Assembly (NCBI GenBank): GCA_019753235.1
Contig: JAIELF010000007.1
Span: 26,081-90,080 of the forward strand
Length of the DNA: 64,000 nucleotides
Direction: 5' to 3'
Origin: a bacterium
GTDB lineage: Bacteria; Planctomycetota; Planctomycetia; Kolteriales; Kolteriaceae
Shown here: positions 29,000 through 37,101 of the stretch, piece after piece
How the letters are laid out: the number at the start of each line of letters is the position of its first letter
Numbering within the stretch: position 1 is the stretch's first letter
Program-made: the position numbers and the translations under genes
Notes under the pieces: generated by a model
Databases searched by the model: none
What the model saw: only the letters and a program-made list of their open reading frames with translations
What the model was told of the DNA's origin: nothing

Positions 29000-30609
29000 C
29001 CATAGGTCGTCACTTTCGGGCCTTCCCAAAGAAGATAGCTTGGCAGCAGTGTTAAGCGGAGTCGATCGACGACGCCGATCGCCTCGAGCGTGGTGCCGGT
29101 GATGACGACGATCGCTTGGCCAGGATGATCCGGATGCTTCTGCAGGAAGACGAGCCCCGCGTCGGGCAGCGTGTAGGTATGCTCGCGAAACCGGAATCGG
29201 TCGACGGCTTCGTCATCCTCATCATGGGCTGGCCATTCGCACGCAAGCCGACCGTGGTACCGCGCCAGAAGAAGATTGGTCCTCGGTGTTCCAATAAGGA
29301 TCAGGTGTCGACGAGACATTTGTTCGTCGAGCAGGTCCGAATCCTTGATCACTTCGTAACGAACAGTAGCGTCATGAGGGACACCATCATGAGCGGGGCT
29401 ATCGACCCCGGTCGTCCAGCGTCGCGCCAACGACTCGGCCAACCGTCGAAGCGTTCGGTTTTCGCGGTCGTCCCCGAGTGTCCCTGGGACGAAAATCACC
29501 CCATCCCAGCGAAGATCCATCATCGAATGGACGCGGTGGGCTTGAGGAAGAGGCTCAAGCGGGGAAATCTTTTGCCATCGATCACCACGGTGCTGAAAAC
29601 GAATCCACGATCGACCCTCGATCGTCCGCACATCGGCGGGCCCGATCGTGTAGCGACGACGATCCAATCGAATCGGCTTATTCCCGGTCGGTTCCACGAG
29701 AATATCCGTGCTGCCCGTTGTCTGAATGCTCAGGACATCCTCTTTCTCGGTTCGCTTGATGGTCGCGGGCTTCCCCGCACCGGAGGCCTGCAAGAGGCGA
29801 ACGCCATGACCCGAGACGCGAGTCGAGTACGCGGTGAGCGTCATGGATCGGGTCGGCTCCGCGGGCTTCAGAAAAAACCACTCGACCAATTCATTTGGCT
29901 GGCTGGGCCAATCGGTTGCCCCTAGTAGAAGTGGAACATGCTGACGCGAAGAGACCTCGAATCCAGGCTTGGAAAGTTGGGACTTCATGGCGTTGAATTG
30001 CCGGGCAGAGGACGTTCCCCCGATGCCGTCGAACCACCAAGGGTGCTCGATCAAAAGTCGAAGGCCCGACAGATTCGAGGCAAGTTCCGCAGGCCGAATC
30101 GATTCGCGAGCGGGCTCTTCCCATGCGGGGGGTGAATCGCCGGCGGGGTCAAGTCGCTCATCCCAGAAAGCGCCCGCGAGCGCGACCCCGCTCCATCGGC
30201 TTGGCCAAAGGGTCGCCCACTGAAGCGATCGTGTCGCGCCGGCCCCCACACCAGCCAAGTAGATCGGCGAGAGGGTCACCTGCCGATCTTCTTGGACGGC
30301 ATGGATGGCTTCGAGAAGATCTCGCCCCGCCAAGCCGATGCCCTCGGCATTTCCTCGTGACATTGGCTGCAAAAGGATCACGGGCTCATTGGATGACGTC
30401 AGCGAGGGCAACCAACGATGGGCCTCACGGACGGCGACGTCGATGAATCGCTCGCGCGTCGGCGGGTCGAGCGTATCGTGCGAAAGAATGATGCAGGCGA
30501 CCGAAGAGGACGGATTCTCCAGAGTTGGCATGGAAAAAACGACTGGTTGATCGGTATCGTCGACGGCAGAGCGAAAATGCAGCACATGGCACGCAACATC
30601 GCGACTCAA
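28969..30609 (-). CDS. Alpha/beta-hydrolase-like protein of unknown function
   Basis: A 546-residue protein. The first half has ILSHDTLDPPTRE and LAGVGAGATRSLQWA (about residues 120-135), which resembles the strand-nucleophile elbow G-x-x-x-G of alpha/beta hydrolases, but Gly-Ala replaces the usual Ser. The second half shows IFVPGTLGDDRENRTLRRLA, HLILIGTPRTNLLLARYHG and IVVITGTTLEAIGVVDRL, giving a repeated Rossmann-like pattern. Start choice is open: TTG 30609 has a perfect AGGAGG 9 bases upstream, while ATG 30642 overlaps the previous stop as ATGA. No signal peptide is seen with either start. The function is unknown. Confidence 0.6.
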   Translation of the reverse strand: MSRDVACHVLHFRSAVDDTDQPVVFSMPTLENPSSSVACIILSHDTLDPPTRERFIDVAVREAHRWLPSLTSSNEPVILLQPMSRGNAEGIGLAGRDLLEAIHAVQEDRQVTLSPIYLAGVGAGATRSLQWATLWPSRWSGVALAGAFWDERLDPAGDSPPAWEEPARESIRPAELASNLSGLRLLIEHPWWFDGIGGTSSARQFNAMKSQLSKPGFEVSSRQHVPLLLGATDWPSQPNELVEWFFLKPAEPTRSMTLTAYSTRVSGHGVRLLQASGAGKPATIKRTEKEDVLSIQTTGSTDILVEPTGNKPIRLDRRRYTIGPADVRTIEGRSWIRFQHRGDRWQKISPLEPLPQAHRVHSMMDLRWDGVIFVPGTLGDDRENRTLRRLAESLARRWTTGVDSPAHDGVPHDATVRYEVIKDSDLLDEQMSRRHLILIGTPRTNLLLARYHGRLACEWPAHDEDDEAVDRFRFREHTYTLPDAGLVFLQKHPDHPGQAIVVITGTTLEAIGVVDRLRLTLLPSYLLWEGPKVTTYGHWPGGLSAE

Positions 30610-30638
30610 GACGACATACCTCCTCGAAGTTGACATCA

Positions 30639-31523
30639 TCATGTCATTGTCGAGCAAGTCGTCAACCAACGGCGAACTTCTTGGTGGTATGCATCGGAAA
30701 GTCTACGCGTGATGGGGCCGACCCGGCCAGTACTGATCAGCTTGCCATCGACCTTCACAATACCAATCACTTCACTGGTGGTCCCGGTAAGAAAGAGTTC
30801 GTCGATATTGGGGAGATCGTTCTCCGAAAGCGGAGTCGTCTCGACCGTCAAACCGATCTGACCCGCGAGTCGCAACAGAAACGCTCGCGTGCAGCCTGGA
30901 AGAATCTCTGGCCCGGACGGATAGGTGAAAAGAACCCCATCTCTGATGCCAAAGAGACTGGTGTGCGAGCCTTCGGTGAAGTGTCCTGTCGGGTCGATCA
31001 AGATCGCCTCGAATGCCCCTGCCTTCTTCGCATGCTCGGCCGCCAAGCAGTTGGCGAGCAGATTAATCGATTTGATATCACGCCTACCCCATCGCCAATC
31101 GGGAAAGGTGACAGCCTCGACACCTCGCTCGCGATTCTCGGCCATCGGATCTGCCGACGCATAACCCTCGATCCAAATCAATTCGTTCGGCGGTCCCGCA
31201 GGCCGAGGAAACGCGTGTGTTCGTCGCGGCCCCGCTCCACGGGTGATCTGCAGATAGATCAAGCCATCTTGGACACCGCTATGGACAAGTGTGTCGGTTA
31301 ATCGCCTGCGGAGACGGTCGAGATCGGCCTCAAGGGAAAGCTCGCGGAGGCTGCGGGCCAGTCGAGCCCAATGTTCGTCAAGGAGGAAGACTTGGCCCGC
31401 ATAGATTCGCATCGCCTCATAGACGCCGTCGCCGAAAAGAAAGCCCCGATCAAGGACGGGCACGTTGATCTGATCAAGTGGTGCCAGCTTGCCGTTCCAA
31501 TTGGCGAGGGGGACTTGGCTCAT
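30639..31523 (-). CDS. dat: D-amino-acid / branched-chain-type aminotransferase (class IV)
   Basis: A 294-residue PLP enzyme. The N-terminal LDRGFLFGDGVYEAMRIY, the central RRDIKSINLLANCLA with PLP-binding Lys151, and GHFTEGSHTSLFGI match fold-type IV aminotransferases, closest in pattern to D-alanine aminotransferase. It would provide D-amino acids such as D-glutamate for peptidoglycan, and possibly for the poly-glutamate made by the operon at 45301-48148, though that link is inference. ATG 31523 has AGAGGA upstream. The stop overlaps an ATG of the next gene. Confidence 0.8.
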   Translation of the reverse strand: MSQVPLANWNGKLAPLDQINVPVLDRGFLFGDGVYEAMRIYAGQVFLLDEHWARLARSLRELSLEADLDRLRRRLTDTLVHSGVQDGLIYLQITRGAGPRRTHAFPRPAGPPNELIWIEGYASADPMAENRERGVEAVTFPDWRWGRRDIKSINLLANCLAAEHAKKAGAFEAILIDPTGHFTEGSHTSLFGIRDGVLFTYPSGPEILPGCTRAFLLRLAGQIGLTVETTPLSENDLPNIDELFLTGTTSEVIGIVKVDGKLISTGRVGPITRRLSDAYHQEVRRWLTTCSTMT

Positions 31524-31713
31524 CGGAAGAATCCTCTGTGATGACAGGCGCGAAAGTTAATCTATGGATGTTTACGGGTTGAGGTTTGCCACGCGAAATC
31601 AGCCGGCAACGCGATCCGCGAAATCTATTCTCTGCGTCATCATCTCAGGAAGGAGCCGAAGACCGGAAGAAGAATCGCTCGTCGAGCATCAACCCACCGG
31701 GGCGAAACGTTGT

Positions 31714-32196
31714 TCAAATCATGACATCGAGAATCGAACTTACCTCGGGCTTTACTTCTCTGTTGATTGATTCCTTCGCGTTGCCGATTTTTTCTGTCGG
31801 GTCGTTAGGTGATGCTGGCTTTGTTGAGTTGGTTTCGATGTCGGCGATGCGGCGCTGGATTTCAGGTGGGCCCGGTGGTCGACGCAAGTCTTCGGGCTTG
31901 AAGAACTGGCTGATTCGTTGAAGCGTTCGGTCCATGGACAGGGCGAGTTCTCGAAGGCGCTTCGCGCGGTCGGACTGCTCGACTAAGGGGTCGAAAGCGG
32001 CAGAAGAAACGTCGTTGGCGTCCGAAGGAGTCGCGGCGGATGGACGTTCTTCGGATGGCGAACGAGATGTCTTCTGTTGATCGAAAGAAGATGTTTGCTC
32101 GCGAGGGGGGCGGCTCGGCTTTGGTTTGGCCGAGTTCACTATCGCAAGCGAGTTCGTCGCACTGGTCGCATCGGTGCTTGCATCGGAGCGAATCAT
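31714..32196 (-). CDS. Hypothetical Ser/Pro-rich protein
   Basis: A 160-residue protein that I do not recognise. It is mostly low complexity (Ser, Thr, Pro, Ala) with one amphipathic helical stretch around RAKRLRELALSMDRTLQRIS (about residues 77-96). There is no signal peptide or membrane segment. The case for a real gene is a good AGGAGAG site 6 bases before ATG 32196 and steady coding composition; other frames here are also open but lack a ribosome site. Confidence 0.5.
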   Translation of the reverse strand: MIRSDASTDATSATNSLAIVNSAKPKPSRPPREQTSSFDQQKTSRSPSEERPSAATPSDANDVSSAAFDPLVEQSDRAKRLRELALSMDRTLQRISQFFKPEDLRRPPGPPEIQRRIADIETNSTKPASPNDPTEKIGNAKESINREVKPEVSSILDVMI

Positions 32197-32368
32197 CGCG
32201 CTCTCTCCTGCGCAGGCGTTGCCGAGGAGGTGCACGATCCGTCACGGAAAGGTAGGCCACGGAATCGACCTGTGCAAACGGCCTATCCGACATTCTCGTC
32301 AAAATCGGACCTCGTCGAAGCGATCTACGATCAGATGGAGAGGAGGAGAAATGTCTTCGATGTTTCTG

Positions 32369-33025
32369 TCAAAAGATTGGCACATCGTTCGAAAGTGTGG
32401 ATGGCGTCAGGGCTGGCGCATGTTTGCCTTGCCAGTTGTTTTGGTAGTACTGATCGATCGCGCGGACGTAGGGACTCGGGGCGCGCCATGCGATCATCGT
32501 CCCTAAAAATCCGGCCGTGATGACCAGTGCGACGGCATACCAGGTGATCGGTGTTGAAGGGACCGGCCTTTGTGTCCACTGTTGCCAAGCCCAAACTTGC
32601 AGGCTTCCGCCGAGAAAAAAGAGGAGCATCCCCCCCAGCGTAAAGAGTCGATCGGTGACGCTGTCGGGGATTTCGGGATCGTTAAAGACCGCCATTGCTA
32701 AGATCGATCCCAAAAAGCCCATCGTCAGCGGAACGCCGAGAATCACCGCATGGACTGAACGAGTCATTCCATAGAGCAAGGCTGCCGACCCTTCGCCGAT
32801 GGCGACGACGATGATAACAGGCGCCGTCACGACCGCCGCCAGGGCGATCAAGTGATAGAAGCGGATTTCCCCAGGAAGAACGGTTCCGCCGTTGCGAATC
32901 TGTTGACCGAGCTGCAAGAGAAACAGCAGCCCGAAGCCCGCCACCAGAATAGGGACCAGCACCGCCATGCGAATGGCGATCCCCAACAGTGTTCGAATCG
33001 ACATGTTCGATAGAAGTTGGCTCAT
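32369..33025 (-). CDS. Multi-pass membrane protein of unknown function
   Basis: A 218-residue protein with about five transmembrane segments (about residues 17-38, 58-85, 92-116, 126-145 and 163-178) and a short hydrophilic C-terminal tail of about 40 residues. No conserved motif was recognised. ATG 33025 has AGG immediately upstream; a second ATG at 33004 is possible. It is divergent from the small protein gene at 33124. Confidence 0.65.
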   Translation of the reverse strand: MSQLLSNMSIRTLLGIAIRMAVLVPILVAGFGLLFLLQLGQQIRNGGTVLPGEIRFYHLIALAAVVTAPVIIVVAIGEGSAALLYGMTRSVHAVILGVPLTMGFLGSILAMAVFNDPEIPDSVTDRLFTLGGMLLFFLGGSLQVWAWQQWTQRPVPSTPITWYAVALVITAGFLGTMIAWRAPSPYVRAIDQYYQNNWQGKHAPALTPSTLSNDVPIF

Positions 33026-33123
33026 CCTGGTATTGTACCGGGCTACGTTCCCCGACCATTCGGCTATATTGCAGGGGTCGAGGGTTTGGGAATGTCGTGT
33101 TTATCTTCGCGGGAGCGATCAGC

Positions 33124-33444
33124 GTGGAAGATGATTACATCTGTTTGACGGCGGTGTCGGAATCGGGCGAGGCGGAGGCTCCCTTTGCCGCTCGGCTAAG
33201 CGAGTTTTGGACGAAAATGCTTCGCGAATTCCCCGACGAATTCGAAAAGGTCTATGCAGAGACGATCGAATTCGAATCGAAAGGGAACAAGCAATCGCGT
33301 CAGTATCTTTGTGAGGAAGAGGTGGTTTCTCTCGTCACCGAGCAAATGAAGCTTTTCGGCATCGATCATGAAGAGGTTGATCTGGACGATCGCTGGTCGA
33401 AGTACGAAGCCTCGCCCACCGAGTGGTGGCAAATTGAACACTGA
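33124..33444 (+). CDS. Small acidic protein of unknown function
   Basis: A 106-residue, Glu/Asp-rich soluble protein. GTG 33124 has GGGAG 8 bases upstream and begins VEDDYICLTAVSESGEAEAP; the frame is open further back but without a ribosome site. Several aromatic residues (FWTKMLREFPDEFEKVYAET) suggest a folded domain. I know of no family. It is convergent with the histidine kinase gene, 29 bp away. Confidence 0.55.
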   Translation: MEDDYICLTAVSESGEAEAPFAARLSEFWTKMLREFPDEFEKVYAETIEFESKGNKQSRQYLCEEEVVSLVTEQMKLFGIDHEEVDLDDRWSKYEASPTEWWQIEH

Positions 33445-33473
33445 GCGATCATCCCATGCAGAAATCGCTGGAA

Positions 33474-34922
33474 TCAGTGGGGCGGGAAAGAGAGTGGGAG
33501 CATCACGATGAATTCGCTTCCTCCGCCGTCCCTGTTTCTGGCGGCAATGGTCCCGTGTTGAATCTCGACGACGGCTTTGGCGATCGCTAGTCCGAGCCCC
33601 GTACCACTCTTTCCTCCCTCGGGTTTTTGTGCCTGGTAGAAGCGTTCAAACAGACCGGTGATGTGTTCGCTGGGGATGCCAGGCCCGCGGTCGGCAACCG
33701 TAATGGTGGCGTTGGTCGGGCTGACTTGAATGCGAACATCGACCGATTGTTGCGCAGGTGAAAATCGGATCGCGTTACGCACGATGTTGGAAAGCATGGT
33801 GCGAAGCAACTCCGCATCCCCCTCGACCGTCGGGTCGTCCATATCGTCGATGCCGTCCGAGTCCGGATCGGGAAGGGCTGGTACCAGCCGAACTTTTCGT
33901 TCGATCGCGAGCGGCTTGCATCGTTCGACCGCTTCAACCACGAAATCACAAACAGAAACGTGCTTGGTTCCGGGGATCGGAAATCCCGCGTGCGCCCTTT
34001 CGAGCGTCAGCAAACTCGTGACCAGTTCGGCAAGCTGTCGCATCTCGTCTTGAACCCGGCCGATGAAGTCCTGATACATTCCGACGGGTCGTTCCTGCTG
34101 AATGAGAACCTGTGCTTGGCCCAGCAGGACTGAGAGGGGCGTTCGGAATTCATGCGAAACGTCGGCAATGAATCTCTGTTGAGCATTGAACGCTTTCTCC
34201 AGTCGATCAAGCATGCCGTTGATCACTTTAACCAGATCGGCAACTTCATCTTCGCTGTTGGGTGTGGCGATTCGCCGATCGAGCTTGTCCGCACCTAGAT
34301 CTTTCGCTTGTCGAGCGATCTGGCTGATCGATCGTAGTGATCGCCAAGCCACCAGAAACGCGGATAGCCCCGCGACGATCAACCCCACCAAACACGCCAC
34401 CAGAACGGTTCGCCGAAGTTCTGAAATGTTGCGTTCTATCTGTTCGAAACTCGAGGCGACTTGCAAGAAGTACGGGGCCGTGTTCTCGCCATGAAAGTAC
34501 AGCGTGAGGAGCCGAAGTCGCAAACTCTTGTTCGTGGGAACCTCGGCGGATGTTGTTTCCAAGATCGGCGTATCGCTCGGCTTCGACGATTGAGCGAGAG
34601 GCGAAAACGGAAGTTCGTTCTTCCCGAGATTGTTCGACTTCTCAAGGATTCGGCCATCGGAGGCTCGAATCAAGAAGTAGTAGTTCGGGAAACGATAGGG
34701 ACTGACTTGTGGGACCGGCGTCACGGTCGCGTCGGCGGCAATGGCGATCGATTCGGAGATGATCCGCGCCGACTCGCGAAGGCGGTCCTCGAACTCTTCT
34801 CGCAAGTACCGCTCATACGCGGTGAAGATGTAGAACGAAAGGATCACCAGCACCAGCGTGAACGCGAGCAGGGAGTAAGCCACGATACGAAAGCGGAGCG
34901 AGCCCAAAAACTTAGGCAACAT
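33474..34922 (-). CDS. Membrane sensor histidine kinase
   Basis: A 482-residue classical two-component sensor. Transmembrane segments at about 11-33 and 172-193 flank a periplasmic sensor domain of about 135 residues. A HAMP linker follows (about 194-246). The HisKA box FIADVSHEFRTPL has phospho-accepting His257. The ATPase domain shows the N box NIVRNAIRFSP, DRGPGIP and GTGLGLAIAK. It should phosphorylate an OmpR-type regulator. No regulator is adjacent; the only one in the window is at 48337, about 13 kb away, so the gene is an orphan here. Confidence 0.92.
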   Translation of the reverse strand: MLPKFLGSLRFRIVAYSLLAFTLVLVILSFYIFTAYERYLREEFEDRLRESARIISESIAIAADATVTPVPQVSPYRFPNYYFLIRASDGRILEKSNNLGKNELPFSPLAQSSKPSDTPILETTSAEVPTNKSLRLRLLTLYFHGENTAPYFLQVASSFEQIERNISELRRTVLVACLVGLIVAGLSAFLVAWRSLRSISQIARQAKDLGADKLDRRIATPNSEDEVADLVKVINGMLDRLEKAFNAQQRFIADVSHEFRTPLSVLLGQAQVLIQQERPVGMYQDFIGRVQDEMRQLAELVTSLLTLERAHAGFPIPGTKHVSVCDFVVEAVERCKPLAIERKVRLVPALPDPDSDGIDDMDDPTVEGDAELLRTMLSNIVRNAIRFSPAQQSVDVRIQVSPTNATITVADRGPGIPSEHITGLFERFYQAQKPEGGKSGTGLGLAIAKAVVEIQHGTIAARNRDGGGSEFIVMLPLSFPPH

Positions 34923-35097
34923 CGGTTCGGTCCTTTTTCGCCGTGATGGAAAGCGTGCGGTTCCCTTGGCGTCCTTACGAACGAAAGGAAACGTCTCGTT
35001 CGTCGAGGAACGAGGCTATTTATAACCCATTTTACCGGGATACGTTCTCGAAAGAGACAAGCGAGCGAGGAACCACGACGGCGGGTGGCCGAGACAA

Positions 35098-35553
35098 TCA
35101 GGCAATTACCTTGGCCGGGCTATCGATGATGAATGTCACCGGGCCGTCATTGATGAGTTCGACCGCCATGTCGGCAGCGAAGATTCCGCTTTGAGTGAAG
35201 ACGCCGGTCAGACGGGTTCGTTCGACAAAGTCATTGTAAAGTCCTTGAGCCAATTCGGGCGGTGCGGCTCCGACGAAACTAGGTCGGCGACCTTTTCGGC
35301 AATCGCCGTAGAGCGTGAATTGGCTGACGATCAGAATGCCGCCATTCACATCCCGGACAGAACGATTCATCTTGCCCGCCTCGTCGGCGAAAATCCGCAG
35401 GTCAAGAATCTTGTCGACGAGGTACGCGACGTCGCTGATGGAATCGCCCGCTTGCATGCCGACCAGAACCAGCAACCCCTGATCGATGTTGCCGACCACC
35501 TGATCCGCGACGCGAACCGACGCGCGAAGAACTCGTTGGATGACCACTCGCAT
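35098..35553 (-). CDS. dtd: D-aminoacyl-tRNA deacylase
   Basis: A 151-residue enzyme that removes D-amino acids (and Gly from mischarged tRNA-Ala) from tRNA. The catalytic-site motifs SQFTL (residues 77-81) and the cross-subunit Gly-cis-Pro NDGPVT (Gly137, Pro138) are intact, and length is normal. ATG 35553 has GGGAGGG about 10 bases upstream; the frame runs to 35583. It lies 175 bp upstream of the histidine kinase start on the same strand. Confidence 0.93.
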   Translation of the reverse strand: MRVVIQRVLRASVRVADQVVGNIDQGLLVLVGMQAGDSISDVAYLVDKILDLRIFADEAGKMNRSVRDVNGGILIVSQFTLYGDCRKGRRPSFVGAAPPELAQGLYNDFVERTRLTGVFTQSGIFAADMAVELINDGPVTFIIDSPAKVIA

Positions 35554-35653
35554 CGTTGGAGAACCCTCCCTGCTCCGAAACATCCGATTGACATGGTGTG
35601 TTCGGAGCGAGAAGTTTTATGAGGCGTCTTCATGGCTGAGCAGGCTGGCATTT

Positions 35654-36970
35654 TTAGGGAACGCCGCTCCCTCGAAAGAGTTGGCCGACGGCATCTCGAA
35701 GAGCTTTCGCCCGCGAGAGGGCGTTGTCAGCAACGTCGCCGACGACGCGGCCGGCAACATGGGCCGCCGCCTCGGCAGCATCGAGCGCTTGCTCGCCCGC
35801 TTCGCCGAGCTTGCTGGCCAAACCATTCGCAAGCGCTCCCACGCCGCTTCCCACGCGGCGAAGAATCTCACTGGCCAGGCCGAACCCTACACTCTGCGTT
35901 GCAGAAAGAGCAGAGAGAATCGCGTTTTGCCGGGTGGTGGCGTCCCATCGCCGAAAGCTTCGGCATCGCTCTTTGGCCAGATGACCGATTCGGATCAGCA
36001 CCAGTGCATTGGTGATGCCGTCGACAGCAGGCCCTGCAAGGAGCCCACCTGCTTTCCCCAGCGTCCCGGCAAGGATGTTCCCCAGAGAGTTACTGACGTT
36101 TTGCATCGTACCCGCAACCGCGACGGCGGCGGCGACATCGCGACAAATGGCCATCACACCCCAGAAGCCAGGCCGGCCGTAATAAAGAAGACCCAGTTCG
36201 CTTACCAATCGAACGCTCCGCCAAAGCATGACAAACGCGTCGAGCACACCGTTAGGCGATGCCGCCGTCGCTAACCCCACCGAGAGAGCCTCTTGGTAAA
36301 TCAGCCGATCGGCTCGATCGTCAACGTCCGCGAGGGCTCGGCCCATCGATCGATCCGACCAATCGCGCAGACGTTTCAGGATCGGTTCGATGTTTTGAGA
36401 AGTAGCGTTCCTGGCGTCGGCCGCCAGCACATGCAACTCTTGTCGTGCAGAGGCAATCGTGATCATCTGCGTGGCGAAGGCATAGTTCGTCTGACAATTG
36501 GCCAGGTATTGATCAAGGTAGCGGATCTCCGCCAAAAACTGTGATCGGTCGAGTCGGCCATCCGCAGGCAAAGGGGGAGGCTCGACGACGCGGGGCATCC
36601 GAATAAATCGCCAAGCCGGTGCGATCACCAGGGCCAATGCGACTCCGAGCCCGAGAAGAGCGGCAACGCCAATCCAAGGATGAATGCCGGCCAAGGTCTG
36701 ATAAAGACGAATCGTTTCGAGCAGAACGAATCCGAAAACCAAAACGGCAGTGATGGTGACAGCTCGCCGAGCCCAGCGGAAGACCGGGTCCAGCGAACTC
36801 CACAGCCGAAACGTTTCGTCTTCCTTGCGGATGGCTTGGCCAGCAGAGGGGATCGACGCCATGGTGGCGATTTCCTTTTGCATGAGGAGTCTGCCCGCCT
36901 GCAAAGCGGACGCACTCATTCGGGTCTCTTCGCGCGGGCCTGCTCGCGGTCGGTCGAGTTCGGTCGGCAC
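35654..36970 (-). CDS. DUF697 (YcjF-like) membrane protein
   Basis: A 438-residue protein. A hydrophilic N-terminal part (about 1-65) precedes two transmembrane segments (about 70-88 and 98-118), as in YcjF. A C-terminal DUF697 region (about 220-380) contains LLYYGRPGFWGVMAICRDVA, matching the family, and several short hydrophobic helices rich in Ala/Gly. DUF697 proteins often pair with GTPases of the YcjX type, but none is adjacent. The start is GTG 36970 with AGGTG upstream; ATG codons at 36919 and later are alternatives. Confidence 0.7.
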   Translation of the reverse strand: MPTELDRPRAGPREETRMSASALQAGRLLMQKEIATMASIPSAGQAIRKEDETFRLWSSLDPVFRWARRAVTITAVLVFGFVLLETIRLYQTLAGIHPWIGVAALLGLGVALALVIAPAWRFIRMPRVVEPPPLPADGRLDRSQFLAEIRYLDQYLANCQTNYAFATQMITIASARQELHVLAADARNATSQNIEPILKRLRDWSDRSMGRALADVDDRADRLIYQEALSVGLATAASPNGVLDAFVMLWRSVRLVSELGLLYYGRPGFWGVMAICRDVAAAVAVAGTMQNVSNSLGNILAGTLGKAGGLLAGPAVDGITNALVLIRIGHLAKERCRSFRRWDATTRQNAILSALSATQSVGFGLASEILRRVGSGVGALANGLASKLGEAGEQALDAAEAAAHVAGRVVGDVADNALSRAKALRDAVGQLFRGSGVP

Positions 36971-37101
36971 TCTCTTTTCACCTGAAGCCGAACTCTAAGG
37001 CGAGTCGCTTTTAGGTCGGTGCCGGGCAGGCAGAGGCCTCTTTTCTGCTCTGATGAAGCATTATTCGCAAGCCGAGCCTTTCCCTTGGAGGGTATTCCCG
37101 G

